Assembly (NCBI GenBank): GCA_902787555.1
Contig: CADAGO010000002.1
Location: 62,001 to 126,000 of the forward strand
From: an uncultured Bacteroidales bacterium
GTDB lineage: Bacteria > Bacteroidota > Bacteroidia > Bacteroidales > Bacteroidaceae
Direction of reading: 5' to 3'
Length of the DNA: 64,000 nucleotides
A model generated the notes under the pieces. It was given only the letters and a program-made list of their open reading frames with translations. It had not been told where the DNA came from and did not search any database. Each line of letters opens with the position of its first letter. Positions within the stretch are counted from its first letter, which is position 1. Shown one piece after another: positions 42,343 to 51,335 of this stretch. Both the position numbers and the translations under genes were made by a program.

Positions 42343-42816
42343 TTATTCGTGGTGATATTGTTCGCCCTTGAGGATGGTGAAGGCGCGATAGAGTTGCTCG
42401 ATGAAAATCATTCGGACCATCTGATGGGAAAAGGTCATCTTCGACAACGACAGCTTCTCGTTTGCTCGCTGATAGATAGTTGGCGAGAATCCGTAAGGTC
42501 CTCCGATAACGAACACCAGTCGGCGGCTGACAGCCTGTTGCTTCTTGCTGATCCAAGTGGCAAACTCGATGCTGCGCAGTTCCAGACCGTGTTCGTCGAG
42601 CAATACCACGTGGTCGCTCTCTTGCAACTGACGCAGTATCTGTTCACCCTCTATCTGTTTCTGCTGCTCTTGCGACAACGACTTGGTGTTCTTCAGTTCG
42701 GGGATGACAGTCACCTCGAACGGAGTGTAGTGCTTCACCCGCTCGCTGTAGTCTTCGATGATGCTCTGAAACATTTTGCTGGTGGTTTTTCCCACCAAAA
42801 TCAAATTAACCTTCAT
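42343..42816 (-). CDS. rlmH: 23S rRNA pseudouridine-1915 N3-methyltransferase RlmH
   Basis: A SPOUT-class methyltransferase that modifies helix 69 of 23S rRNA. The 157-residue length is normal. Family motifs: VLLDEHGLELRSIEFA, the SAM-binding knot VFVIGGPYGFS, and SLSKMTFSHQMVRMIFIEQLYRA near the C-terminus. The start at 42816 (MKVNLILVGKT) is preferred over ATG 42828 because it begins at the conserved first strand. It lies 37 bp after the (p)ppGpp synthetase gene and 3 bp before DUF4421. Confidence 0.95.
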   Translation of the reverse strand: MKVNLILVGKTTSKMFQSIIEDYSERVKHYTPFEVTVIPELKNTKSLSQEQQKQIEGEQILRQLQESDHVVLLDEHGLELRSIEFATWISKKQQAVSRRLVFVIGGPYGFSPTIYQRANEKLSLSKMTFSHQMVRMIFIEQLYRAFTILKGEQYHHE

Positions 42817-42853
42817 ATCTCTAAACACTCAACTCTAAACACTCAACATCATA

Positions 42854-45064
42854 TTATCTCGTCACGCTTTTTACGCCTTTCACCGTTTGTATCTTCTTGA
42901 TGAGTTGGTTCAGACGTTTGTTGTCGTCGATAATGATGGTGAGGTTGCCTGCAAAGAGTCCGTCTTCCGATGATTTGATGTCGATACTGCGGAGCAGGAT
43001 GTTCTTCTCTTTGGCAATGATGCTGGTGATGTTGCTCACAATACCTACATCGTCGTTCCCGACAATGTGTAGGGTGCTGGAGAATTGTCCGCTGCTCTGT
43101 GTTGCCCAGTTCACTTCGATGGCTCTGTAGGACATCTGTTCGAGCAGTTTTCGGCAGTTGGGGCAGTTCTTCCTGTGAATGGTGATGCCTCTGCTTACGG
43201 TTACAAATCCTACGATTTCGTCGCCATAGATAGGGTTGCAGCATTTGGCAAGGTTGTATTCCACACCTTTTATATTATTACCTATGAGCAGCACGTCTTT
43301 TCCCGACCTGCCCGTCAGGTCTTCATTGCTTTCGTCAAGACGGAAGGTCGAGGCGCTGTGGGTTTCTGCTAATGGCAGTTCGTTGTTCTCGCGTTTCTGT
43401 TCCTCGATATAGGCATCAATCACACGGTCCACACCCAGCACTTCTTCCGTCAAGGCTTTGTAGAACTCCATCACGTGTTTGAATCCCAGTCGCTTGATGG
43501 TCTTCATCAGGGTCGGCTCTACAATTTCCAGCTTGCGGTTCTTGAACTTTCGCTCGAGGGTTTCCTTGGCATAGGTGGCTGTGCGCAGCTCTTGCTCGTT
43601 GATGCTCTGGCGTATCTTACTGCGTGCCTTCGAGGTGATGGCATAGTTGAGCCAGTCGCGTTTGGGCAATTGATTGGGGTTGGTGAGAATCTCCACCTGG
43701 TCGCCTGTCTGCAGTTTCGTACGCACAGGTACATTCTTTCCGTTCACCAGACCTCCGCTGCAATGCGAGCCGATGTTGGTGTGTATCTGGAAGGCAAAGT
43801 CGAGTAGGGTAGCGCCCTTCGGCAATTTGAAGAGGTCGCCTTTGGGTGTAAAGACAAACACTTCGTCGCTGTAGAGGTCCACCTTGAACTGATCGACTAC
43901 CTGTTCGTTGCTTGTGCCCTGTGTCTCGAGTGCACTACGGATATCTTTCAGCAGGTCTTCCAGTTTGGCACCACTGTCTTTCACGCCCTTATAGCGCCAG
44001 TGTGCAGCCAATCCGTGTTCGGCTACATCGTCCATACGCTCCGTACGGATTTGTATTTCCACCCACTTGCCTTCAGGTCCCATCACGGTGGTGTGCAGGC
44101 TCTCGTAGCCGTTGCTCTTGGGCACGCTGAGCCAGTCGCGCAGACGTTTGGGGTTGGGGCGATACATATCAGTCACGATACTGTAAACCTGCCAGCAGTC
44201 TTGTTTCTCGCGCTCGGGTTGGGAATCCAGGATGATACGGATGGCAAACAGGTCGTAGATGCCTTCGAACTGACACCGCTGCTTCTTCATCTTCTGCCAA
44301 ATGGAGTGGATGCTCTTCGTACGTCCTTTGATGTGGAACTTCAGTCCTGCAGCGCTCAGTTTTTCCTCGATAGGGGCTATAAACTTGCGGATGTACTCAT
44401 CGCGCGTTCGCTTAGTGGCATTGAGCTTCTCTTTAATCATGTAGAAAGTCTCTGTCTCCAAGTATTTTAGCGACAAGTCCTCAAGTTCTGATTTAATGAG
44501 ATAAAGTCCCAGTTTATGTGCTAATGGTGCATAGAGAATGCTGGCTTCGTATGCCACTTTCTTTCGGGTTTCATCGCTGCCCAATTCCTTGATTTGACGC
44601 ATCAGGTTCACACGGTCGGCAATGATGATGAAGATGACACGCATATCCTCGGCAAACGACAGCATGAGGTCGCGATAGTTTTCTGTTTCTACGCTGCTGC
44701 TCTTGGCATACAACTCGTTCACTTTCAGCAGACCTCGGATAATCTTCAGTACATCGTCGCCAAACAGCTTGCTTACCTCTTCCTCAGTCACCAAACCGTG
44801 GTGTACGTATTCGTGGATCAGGGTACTGATGATGATGGCACGACTGGCACCAATCTCTTCGATGGTAATCAGAGCAGTCTGCAGGTCAAATAAGACTGGG
44901 TTCAGACCGAATTCTCGTTCGATTTCGGTCTGTTGCTCAATATCCTTACTGTGTTCCAAGACAATGTTGCGGATGTGTTGAAGGTCGTCTTTCGTGATGG
45001 TGTCGGCCGTCAGACTTTCAACCCGTTGTAACGTCTCGATTATTTGCTCTCTTTGTGCGTTCAT
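42854..45064 (-). CDS. relA: RelA/SpoT-family (p)ppGpp synthetase, HD site degenerate
   Basis: Stringent-response enzyme that makes (p)ppGpp in the cytoplasm. Order: HD-like domain (about 40-190), synthetase (about 235-350; KGRTKSIHSIWQKM, PKSNGYESLHTTV, EIQIRTERMDDVAEHG), TGS (about 395-455; VFVFTPKGDLFKLPKG), helical and zinc-finger-like region (CCNPIYGD), and ACT at the end. The hydrolase HD motif, normally LLHDVVED-like, reads LIHEYVHH, so hydrolysis is probably lost. The charged motif ERMDD is RelA-like. The start at 45064 is chosen because the -7 element at 45098-45091 would make ATG 45082 almost leaderless. Confidence 0.9.
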   Translation of the reverse strand: MNAQREQIIETLQRVESLTADTITKDDLQHIRNIVLEHSKDIEQQTEIEREFGLNPVLFDLQTALITIEEIGASRAIIISTLIHEYVHHGLVTEEEVSKLFGDDVLKIIRGLLKVNELYAKSSSVETENYRDLMLSFAEDMRVIFIIIADRVNLMRQIKELGSDETRKKVAYEASILYAPLAHKLGLYLIKSELEDLSLKYLETETFYMIKEKLNATKRTRDEYIRKFIAPIEEKLSAAGLKFHIKGRTKSIHSIWQKMKKQRCQFEGIYDLFAIRIILDSQPEREKQDCWQVYSIVTDMYRPNPKRLRDWLSVPKSNGYESLHTTVMGPEGKWVEIQIRTERMDDVAEHGLAAHWRYKGVKDSGAKLEDLLKDIRSALETQGTSNEQVVDQFKVDLYSDEVFVFTPKGDLFKLPKGATLLDFAFQIHTNIGSHCSGGLVNGKNVPVRTKLQTGDQVEILTNPNQLPKRDWLNYAITSKARSKIRQSINEQELRTATYAKETLERKFKNRKLEIVEPTLMKTIKRLGFKHVMEFYKALTEEVLGVDRVIDAYIEEQKRENNELPLAETHSASTFRLDESNEDLTGRSGKDVLLIGNNIKGVEYNLAKCCNPIYGDEIVGFVTVSRGITIHRKNCPNCRKLLEQMSYRAIEVNWATQSSGQFSSTLHIVGNDDVGIVSNITSIIAKEKNILLRSIDIKSSEDGLFAGNLTIIIDDNKRLNQLIKKIQTVKGVKSVTR

Positions 45065-45090
45065 GATTACCAACGTTTGCAAATCAGCTG

Positions 45091-45098
45091 CAAAGGTA
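45091..45098 (-). promoter_or_regulatory. -7 promoter element of the RSH-rlmH-DUF4421 unit
   Basis: TACCTTTG on the minus strand, 26 bp before the chosen RSH start codon. Confidence 0.55.
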
Positions 45099-45190
45099 AG
45101 AAAAATTTAAAAATTGAAGAATTAAAGAATTAAAAAATGAAGAAAACAGAAAAAAACTAAATAGTAAATCGTTAAATGGTAAATATTTTG

Positions 45191-45198
45191 TACCTTTG
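45191..45198 (+). promoter_or_regulatory. -7 promoter element of the DUF4301 gene
   Basis: TACCTTTG, 34 bp before the start at 45233. Divergent from the RSH promoter about 95 bp to the left. Confidence 0.55.
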
Positions 45199-45232
45199 TC
45201 GAACAATTCTTGCAAACCAAAAAATTTACAAT

Positions 45233-46753
45233 ATGCTTACACCAAAAGACAAAGAGTTTCTTGCGTCGAAGAATATCTCCGAGGAAATCCTCAATCGACA
45301 GCTTGAACAATTCAAGACTGGCTTTCCTTTCTTAAAACTGGCAGGAGCAGCAGCTCCCGGTAATGGTATCAAAGTAACAGACGAGGCACAGCAGAGTGCT
45401 TATCTGAAGGCATGGGACGAGTATCTCAATGGTACACATCAGGTGGTGAAGTTCGTTCCGGCTTCAGGTGCAGCCTCACGTATGTTCAAGAATCTGTTTG
45501 AATTCTTGGATGGAGAAGCCGATGAGCCAGATACTGATTTCATCAAGACTTTCTTTGCAAACATCTCTAAATATGCGTTCTACGATGCGCTCAACGATGC
45601 TTGTGTGGTCAATGAAGGGAAACCCATTGAGGAACTTATCGACGAAGGCAACTACAAGGCTGTTATCGCTTGTCTGCTGAACGAGGAAGGACTCAACTAT
45701 GGCAAACTCCCAAAGGGACTCCTCCAGTTCCATGCGTACGACGATTGCGTACGTACACCACTCGAGGAGCATCTTGTCGAAGGTGCGCTCTATGCAGCAG
45801 GTAAAGACGGTAAGGTATATGTACACTTCACGGTTAGTCCTGAGCACCGTCCGTTGTTCGAAGACTTGGTGGCACAGAAAAAAGCCGAATACGAGTCGAA
45901 GTTTGGTGTGACCTATAATATCAGTTTTTCTGAGCAGAAATCAAGCACCGACACCGTTGCTGCCACAATTGACAACGAACCTTTCCGTAATGACGATGGA
46001 ACCATCCTGTTCCGTCCGGGAGGTCATGGCGCATTGATTGAAAACCTCAACGACATTGATGCCGATGTGGTGTTCATCAAGAATATCGACAATGTGGTGC
46101 CCGACCGTCTGAAAGATCCTACCGTTCGTTTCAAGAAGGTGATAGCAGGTGTATTGGTTACCCTGCAGCAGCAAGCATTCGACTACATCCGTCTGCTCGA
46201 TACAGGCAAATACACTCATGAGGACCTGGAGAAGATGATTCGCTTCATGCGCGACGAACTATGCCAGCGCAATCCCAACCTCAAGAACCTTGAAGATACA
46301 GAGATGGCTGTCTATCTGCGCCAAAAGCTCAATCGCCCAATGCGCGTGTGCGGTATGGTGAAGAATGTAGGCGAACCTGGTGGCGGTCCGTTCCTTGCTT
46401 ATAATCAGGACGGTACCATCTCACTCCAGATACTCGAGAGTTCACAAATCGATACCAACAACGAGGAATATGTGAAGATGTTCAAGAGCGGTACTCACTT
46501 CAACCCCGTCGATCTTGTATGTGCTGTGAAAGACTATCAGGGCCGTCCATTCGACCTGCCTAAGTATGTTGACCCACAGACAGGCTTCATCTCTTCAAAG
46601 AGTAAGAACGGTAAGGAACTTAAGGCTCTCGAATTGCCAGGACTGTGGAACGGAGCCATGAGCGACTGGAACACCGTCTTTGTAGAAGTGCCTCTCGAGA
46701 CCTTCAACCCTGTGAAGACCGTGAACGACCTGCTTCGCGAACAGCACCAGTAA
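45233..46753 (+). CDS. DUF4301 family protein
   Basis: A 506-residue cytoplasmic protein without signal peptide or membrane span. It matches DUF4301 of Bacteroidetes: LTPKDKEFLASKNISEEILN at the start, the glycine-rich VPASGAASRMFKNL, and FRPGGHGALIENLNDIDADV, later RVCGMVKNVGEPGGGPF. The GxASRM and PGGHGAL loops recall nucleotidyltransferase-like folds, but no activity is established. The start at 45233 is chosen because the promoter -7 element lies inside the longer frame from 45176. Divergent from the (p)ppGpp synthetase gene. Confidence 0.85.
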   Translation: MLTPKDKEFLASKNISEEILNRQLEQFKTGFPFLKLAGAAAPGNGIKVTDEAQQSAYLKAWDEYLNGTHQVVKFVPASGAASRMFKNLFEFLDGEADEPDTDFIKTFFANISKYAFYDALNDACVVNEGKPIEELIDEGNYKAVIACLLNEEGLNYGKLPKGLLQFHAYDDCVRTPLEEHLVEGALYAAGKDGKVYVHFTVSPEHRPLFEDLVAQKKAEYESKFGVTYNISFSEQKSSTDTVAATIDNEPFRNDDGTILFRPGGHGALIENLNDIDADVVFIKNIDNVVPDRLKDPTVRFKKVIAGVLVTLQQQAFDYIRLLDTGKYTHEDLEKMIRFMRDELCQRNPNLKNLEDTEMAVYLRQKLNRPMRVCGMVKNVGEPGGGPFLAYNQDGTISLQILESSQIDTNNEEYVKMFKSGTHFNPVDLVCAVKDYQGRPFDLPKYVDPQTGFISSKSKNGKELKALELPGLWNGAMSDWNTVFVEVPLETFNPVKTVNDLLREQHQ

Positions 46754-46880
46754 AGTTGAGAGTTGAAAGTTTATAGTTTAAAGTCAGTTTATAAGTTGAA
46801 AGTTGGCTATTGCTTAAAATAGTAAATCGAACAATTAAAAATAATCGTAAATTGTAAATAGTTCAATAGTAAATAAGAAG

Positions 46881-48044
46881 ATGAAAAAAATTATGCTTTT
46901 AGGCTCAGGCGAGCTGGGCAAGGAATTTGTCATCGCCTGTAAGAGAAAAGGTCAGTATGTGATAGCTTGCGATGCATACGAGCATGCTCCTGCTATGCAA
47001 GTAGCTGACGAGTGTGAAGTCTTTCCTATGCTCGACGGCGATGCCCTTATGGCTGCCGTCAAGAAACACCAACCCGACATTATCGTGCCCGAAATCGAAG
47101 CGATTCGTACAGAGAAGCTCTATGATTGCGAGAAGATGGGCATCCAAGTCGTTCCTTCTGCCCGTGCAGTCAACTACACCATGAACCGCAAGGCTATCCG
47201 CGAGTTGGCACACACAGAGCTCGGACTGAAGACAGCGAATTATAAATATGCTAAGACTTATGAGGAATTCGAGGCAGCTGCCAACGAAATCGGTTATCCG
47301 TTTATCGTGAAGCCGCTGATGTCCTCTTCTGGTCACGGACAGAGCAAGGTAGATAGTCCTGCCGACTTGCAGCGTGCATGGGATTTTGCTGCCAAGGGTG
47401 CACGTGGCGACATCAAGGAAGTGATTGTAGAGCAGTTCATCAAGTTCGACTACGAGATAACTCTGCTTACCGTCACTCAGAAGAATGGTAAGACCCTCTT
47501 CTGTGCTCCTACAGGTCACGTACAGATTAGCGGTGACTATCGCGAGAGCTTCCAGCCTATGCCTATGAAACCTGAACACCTGAAAGCAGCTCAAGAGATG
47601 GCAGAGAAGGTGACAGGAGCTTTGACAGGAGCCGGCATCTGGGGCGTTGAGTTCTTCATCAGTAACCAAGACGGTGTGTACTTCTCAGAACTTTCACCAC
47701 GTCCACACGACACAGGTATGGTGACTCTTGCGGGTACACAGAACCTCAGCGAGTTTGAACTCCATTGTCGTGCCGTCCTCGGACTGCCTATCCCTGAAAT
47801 CACTCAAGAGAAGAGCGGGGCAAGTGCTGTGATTCTCTCAGGCATAGAGACCGACCATCCCGACTATAAAGGCATCGAGGAAGTCTGTGCAGCACCTCGT
47901 ACCTACCTACGCATCTTCGGCAAGCCTGTAGCACATGTAGGACGCCGTATGGGCGTTGTGGTTTGCTACGACAAGGTCGGCACTCCTCTCGATGAACTGC
48001 GTACCAAGTGCAAGTCGCTTGCAGCTAAGGTTGAAGTGGTTTAG
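46881..48044 (+). CDS. purT: Formate-dependent phosphoribosylglycinamide formyltransferase
   Basis: De novo purine synthesis: converts GAR to FGAR using formate and ATP instead of formyl-tetrahydrofolate. A 387-residue ATP-grasp enzyme. The N-terminal pre-ATP-grasp domain ([21 protein letters not shown]) is followed by the ATP-binding region ([32 protein letters not shown]) and the metal/GAR site ([28 protein letters not shown]). All are characteristic of PurT rather than PurK. Formate use fits an anaerobe. The gap before it holds short AT-rich repeats (GTTGAAAGTT, GTAAAT). A terminator follows at 48056. Confidence 0.95.
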   Translation: MKKIMLLGSGELGKEFVIACKRKGQYVIACDAYEHAPAMQVADECEVFPMLDGDALMAAVKKHQPDIIVPEIEAIRTEKLYDCEKMGIQVVPSARAVNYTMNRKAIRELAHTELGLKTANYKYAKTYEEFEAAANEIGYPFIVKPLMSSSGHGQSKVDSPADLQRAWDFAAKGARGDIKEVIVEQFIKFDYEITLLTVTQKNGKTLFCAPTGHVQISGDYRESFQPMPMKPEHLKAAQEMAEKVTGALTGAGIWGVEFFISNQDGVYFSELSPRPHDTGMVTLAGTQNLSEFELHCRAVLGLPIPEITQEKSGASAVILSGIETDHPDYKGIEEVCAAPRTYLRIFGKPVAHVGRRMGVVVCYDKVGTPLDELRTKCKSLAAKVEVV

Positions 48045-48055
48045 TCAAACACAAG

Positions 48056-48083
48056 CGCAGGTTCATCGATGGACCTGCGTTTT
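48056..48083 (+). terminator. Intrinsic terminator after purT
   Basis: Stem CGCAGGT/ACCTGCG with a 10-nt loop and a TTTT run, 11 bp after the stop codon. Confidence 0.85.
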
Positions 48084-48086
48084 CAA

Positions 48087-48134
48087 TTAAACCCAAATCG
48101 GTCATTAGCGACGCTAATAACCGATTTGGGTTAA
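48087..48134. mobile_element. Minimal MITE relic: terminal repeats only
   Basis: A 48-bp near-perfect palindrome. CCCAAATCGGTCATTAGCG joins CGCTAATAACCGATTTGGG through a single base, with one mismatch and flanking TTAA. The arms are the two ends of the element at 40198-40358 and 40919-41080, without the ~125-bp middle. Confidence 0.78.
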
Positions 48135-48166
48135 AGGATTTACTGAACTTTAGAAGTGGTTAGATC

Positions 48167-48877
48167 ATGAAACGCCAAAAGATATTGATGACGCTCGCAG
48201 CATTTGTCTGCTGTGTTTTGACAGTTCATGCACAGTTGGACGCCAGGTATTGTTCAACCTATGCAGAATTCGTTGACAACCATTGGACTCTGGTTAATGA
48301 CTTGATAAAGAACGGCACCAAACGCATCATGCAACTGAAGGAGTCGAATCATGGCTATACTGCCAAGACGGGCGACTCGAAGGCCGATGCCGTGCTGAAG
48401 AAGGAGGCTCTTGTGCTGGAATTTAGTGGTCACCTCTATGTGAACTGCCGTAGTCTGCGACATAAGACGAGTTCGCTAAGCGTGTCGAACTATTCGCAAG
48501 CCTATCGCTATGACCAGAATAAGCTTCTGGTAGTGGCATATTGGGTAAGTGGTACAGGTGTAGCATTGAGTTTGGCAGCCGACGTAGCCGCCTTTGCTGC
48601 CCCCAACAATCTGAGTGTTCCTGCTCTTATCGGCTCAGAGCTGGTGTGGGTCGGCACCCAGCAGCTGAACAACCACCGCTGTTATTTGCTCGATAGCAAG
48701 GCCGACGAGAAAGGAAAGACTACTGTAACCATGATTGACGATGAGTTCATGGAGGCACTACTGGCCGACGACCAAGACCTGCTCGACCGCTACAAGGCTA
48801 CAAGCAGGAAAAATACACGCCTGTCGGCAGCCAACGTCCTGCCCGTCTTAATGGAGAAGGGCATTATTAAAGAATAG
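48167..48877 (+). CDS. Exported hypothetical protein (DUF6563-like)
   Basis: A 236-residue protein with signal peptide MKRQKILMTLAAFVCCVLTVHAQ. The next part (YCSTYAEFVDNHW, TGDSKADAVLKKEALVLEFSG, LYVNCRSLRHK) resembles Bacteroidales proteins annotated DUF6563; this is recalled and not certain. A hydrophobic stretch at about 130-160 (GTGVALSLAADVAAFAAP) may be a membrane segment or a buried helix. A minimal MITE palindrome ends 32 bp before the start and probably displaced any promoter. Strong terminators follow. Function unknown. Confidence 0.6.
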   Translation: MKRQKILMTLAAFVCCVLTVHAQLDARYCSTYAEFVDNHWTLVNDLIKNGTKRIMQLKESNHGYTAKTGDSKADAVLKKEALVLEFSGHLYVNCRSLRHKTSSLSVSNYSQAYRYDQNKLLVVAYWVSGTGVALSLAADVAAFAAPNNLSVPALIGSELVWVGTQQLNNHRCYLLDSKADEKGKTTVTMIDDEFMEALLADDQDLLDRYKATSRKNTRLSAANVLPVLMEKGIIKE

Positions 48878-48920
48878 AAAGGCGTTATTAATCAATAAGG
48901 AAGCCTTTTTGTCAAATAAA

Positions 48921-48954
48921 AAACAGCGCAGGTTTTTGAGAATCTGCGCTGTTT
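48921..48954. terminator. Bidirectional intrinsic terminator
   Basis: Stem AAACAGCGCAG/CTGCGCTGTTT with a 12-nt loop, A-rich before and T-rich after. It separates the convergent genes at 48167 (+) and 48977 (-). Confidence 0.9.
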
Positions 48955-48976
48955 GTATTTAGTCATATTGTTTTCC

Positions 48977-49468
48977 TTATTTCAAGATGGCTTTCACCTT
49001 CTCGGTAGCCTGGTCGTAGGCTTTCTCCCAGTCGGTATCGAGCGAGAATGGGGTGTAGGTCTGCTTGTCGTTCACATAGACGTAAGTAGTTTCCTTGTCA
49101 TCGTCGCCGAAGAGTGGGTTTTGGAGCGATGCGTCACGATAGCATGCGAGGACTTCGAGGCGCTTCTCAGTTGAGATGGCGCGTGCCTTGATGATGGCAG
49201 TCTCGAAATCGGTAATGAACGATGCGAGGTTTACGGCTTGTGAGTCGTAGAAGTAGCTATTCTTTTCGAGCTTACGCTTCTTCACCTGATTGGAGATGTA
49301 GTTGAGCGCTGTAATCTTATACTGATTGATTTGTATCTGCTGATCGTTCGATGCTGCGTTGTTAACTACTGCGGTGGCATTGTCGAACACCTTTTTGTAG
49401 AGGCTTTGTGCACTTGCTGCAGTATAGCTGACTGCTGCAATGAGGGCGGTAATAAATATCTGTTTCAT
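48977..49468 (-). CDS. Small exported hypothetical protein
   Basis: A 163-residue protein with signal peptide (MKQIFITALIAAVSYTAASAQ). The mature part is mostly helical, Gln/Asn/Lys-rich, with no recognised motif; segments ITDFETAIIKARAISTEKR and WEKAYDQATEKVKAILK suggest an all-alpha fold. The start at 49468 is preferred over upstream ATG 49525 because it begins the signal peptide and because a -7 element (TAACTTTG, 49502-49495 on this strand) lies between the two. Its own promoter and terminator indicate a single-gene unit. Confidence 0.65.
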   Translation of the reverse strand: MKQIFITALIAAVSYTAASAQSLYKKVFDNATAVVNNAASNDQQIQINQYKITALNYISNQVKKRKLEKNSYFYDSQAVNLASFITDFETAIIKARAISTEKRLEVLACYRDASLQNPLFGDDDKETTYVYVNDKQTYTPFSLDTDWEKAYDQATEKVKAILK

Positions 49469-49494
49469 CTTATTGATTGTTTTGAGTTCGAGTG

Positions 49495-49502
49495 CAAAGT
49501 TA
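49495..49502 (-). promoter_or_regulatory. -7 promoter element of the small exported protein gene
   Basis: TAACTTTG on the minus strand, 26 bp before the start at 49468. Confidence 0.55.
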
Positions 49503-49608
49503 CGAAATAATTCATAATTTATCATTCATAATGCTTAATTATCGACAGAAACGTGCGTTATTTGTGAAAAATTAACATAAATACATCTTCTCTTTTATGA
49601 AATATGAA

Positions 49609-50694
49609 TTATCTAAGGTTGTCCCAAGTCGCGTTATTGCCATCAGCATCCGAGTAGATGAAATAGGCTTGGAGTTCGGGATGGGCTGCCAAGACGGTCT
49701 TGGCACTGTCAAGTCCGAGTACCATGAAGGCAGTAGCATAGGCATCGGCTACGGCGCAATCGCGAGCGAGGACGGTGGAGGAGAGGATGCTGTGCTGCAC
49801 GGGATATCCTGTACGTGGATCGATGGTGTGGGCATATCGCTTATTGCCTTCGACATAGAAGTTGCGGTAGTTGCCCGATGTGGCCATTGCGATGTCGGTA
49901 ATCGAAAGCACTTCTTCCACTTCATTGTTCTGACCTGTCGGGTCGGGGGTAGGGGTGATGATGCCGATAGACCAAGGCTTACCTTGTGGGTTCTTGCCTC
50001 TGACACGTACTTCACCTCCGATTTCAACCATATAGTTGTCGATTTGTTTCGTTTCGAGCAGGCGTCCCACAGCATCTACACCATATCCTTTGGCGATGGC
50101 ACTACAGTCGAGCATCAGGTCGGGGTCGGTCTTGACGATGCGATTGTCATGAAGCGATACCTTATCGATGCCTACATGGCTCAGCAGGTCGGCAATGAGC
50201 GTTTCGTTGACTGTTTCCTTGTTCTTGAAACCGAATCCCCATGCGTTGACCAATGGTGCAACGGTAATGTCGAATGCGCCATAGGTTTCTGCCGAGATGG
50301 TCTTTGCAAGTGTGAACACCTCGCGGAACATCAGGTTGGTGCTGTCGCTCGTTCCTTCGTTGATGGCTGTGATGACAGATGCCTTGTTGAAGGGTGAAAG
50401 TGAGCGGTCGACTTCTTGCAATACGGCTTCTATGCTGTCTTGCTGGTCGATGGGGTACTGATAGGTAATGTGGTAGAACGTGCCGAAAACGGCTCCTTCA
50501 CACTTTAAGTAGCCTCCCTTGGTGTCCGTATTATTGGCTTGTGATTCCGCTCCTGAGGGGTTCTTGATGATATAGATGGTTCCCGCTATAAGGGCGAGCA
50601 AGAGGATGATGTGCCACCAGCGGATGCGGTGTGGCTCTGCTTTCTGGTCGAGTTGACGATCCAGGTCGTCGTATAGTTTTTTCAGTATTGCCAT
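49609..50694 (-). CDS. apbE: FAD:protein FMN transferase (ApbE)
   Basis: Attaches FMN covalently to threonine residues of target flavoproteins such as Rnf and Nqr subunits on the outer face of the membrane. The 361-residue protein has an N-terminal membrane anchor (about 25-43; IILLLALIAGTIYII). Family motifs: GTFYHITYQYP, DRSLSPFNKASVI, AFDITVAPLVNAWGFGF, the Mg/FAD site DCSAIAKGYGVD, MVEIGGEVRVRGKN and HTIDPRTGYPV. It is the last gene of a long leftward run; no Rnf or Nqr genes are in the window. Confidence 0.94.
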   Translation of the reverse strand: MAILKKLYDDLDRQLDQKAEPHRIRWWHIILLLALIAGTIYIIKNPSGAESQANNTDTKGGYLKCEGAVFGTFYHITYQYPIDQQDSIEAVLQEVDRSLSPFNKASVITAINEGTSDSTNLMFREVFTLAKTISAETYGAFDITVAPLVNAWGFGFKNKETVNETLIADLLSHVGIDKVSLHDNRIVKTDPDLMLDCSAIAKGYGVDAVGRLLETKQIDNYMVEIGGEVRVRGKNPQGKPWSIGIITPTPDPTGQNNEVEEVLSITDIAMATSGNYRNFYVEGNKRYAHTIDPRTGYPVQHSILSSTVLARDCAVADAYATAFMVLGLDSAKTVLAAHPELQAYFIYSDADGNNATWDNLR

Positions 50695-50752
50695 TACTTG
50701 AAAATGTAAAAATTAAAAAATGTAATAATGTGAGAATTATAAAATGTTGGAA

Positions 50753-51328
50753 TTACATCATGTGTTCGATTAATACTTTGATGCCGATACCGATGAGTAT
50801 GATGCCTCCGATGAGTTCGGCTGGGATGTGAAACCTGCGGCCGATTGTGGTACCGATGCGATAGCCCAGCAGGGTGAAGAGGAACGAAGCCAGTCCGATG
50901 ATAAGGACCGATGGGGCGATATCTGCCCATGTGGTCTTGCCCATGCACTCGAACGATACACCCACAGCCAAGGCATCGATGCTGGTGGCAACTGCTAAGA
51001 GCAGAACGACAGACAGACGGGTGGGGTCGAAACTCTTGTGTTCACCTTTCTTGAAATTGTCGATGATCATCTTCGTGCCGATAAAGGCGAGCAGGGCAAA
51101 GGCGATCCAATGGTCGAACGATGTGATGTAAGCGCCGAAGAGTGAGGTGACTGACCATCCGATGAGAGGCATCAGGGCTTGGAAGATGCCGAACAGCAAT
51201 GCCATCCGTAAAATCGCAGGTCTTGGTGCCGAGTTGTGTGCCAGTCCGGTAGCGATGCTGACACTAAAGCAGTCCATTGCCAATGCGACGCCAATCAATG
51301 CTACTTCTATGAAATCCGCAAGTGTCAT
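50753..51328 (-). CDS. mntP: Manganese efflux pump MntP
   Basis: A 191-residue, six-span inner-membrane exporter that lowers cytoplasmic manganese. Signature acidic motifs in the first and fourth helices are present: ALAMDCFSVSIATG and VATSIDALAVGVSFE. It lies 8 bp after the DUF6048 gene and before apbE in the leftward run. In other bacteria mntP is often preceded by a yybP-ykoY riboswitch; there is no room for one here. Confidence 0.95.
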   Translation of the reverse strand: MTLADFIEVALIGVALAMDCFSVSIATGLAHNSAPRPAILRMALLFGIFQALMPLIGWSVTSLFGAYITSFDHWIAFALLAFIGTKMIIDNFKKGEHKSFDPTRLSVVLLLAVATSIDALAVGVSFECMGKTTWADIAPSVLIIGLASFLFTLLGYRIGTTIGRRFHIPAELIGGIILIGIGIKVLIEHMM

Positions 51329-51335
51329 TGTCTAT

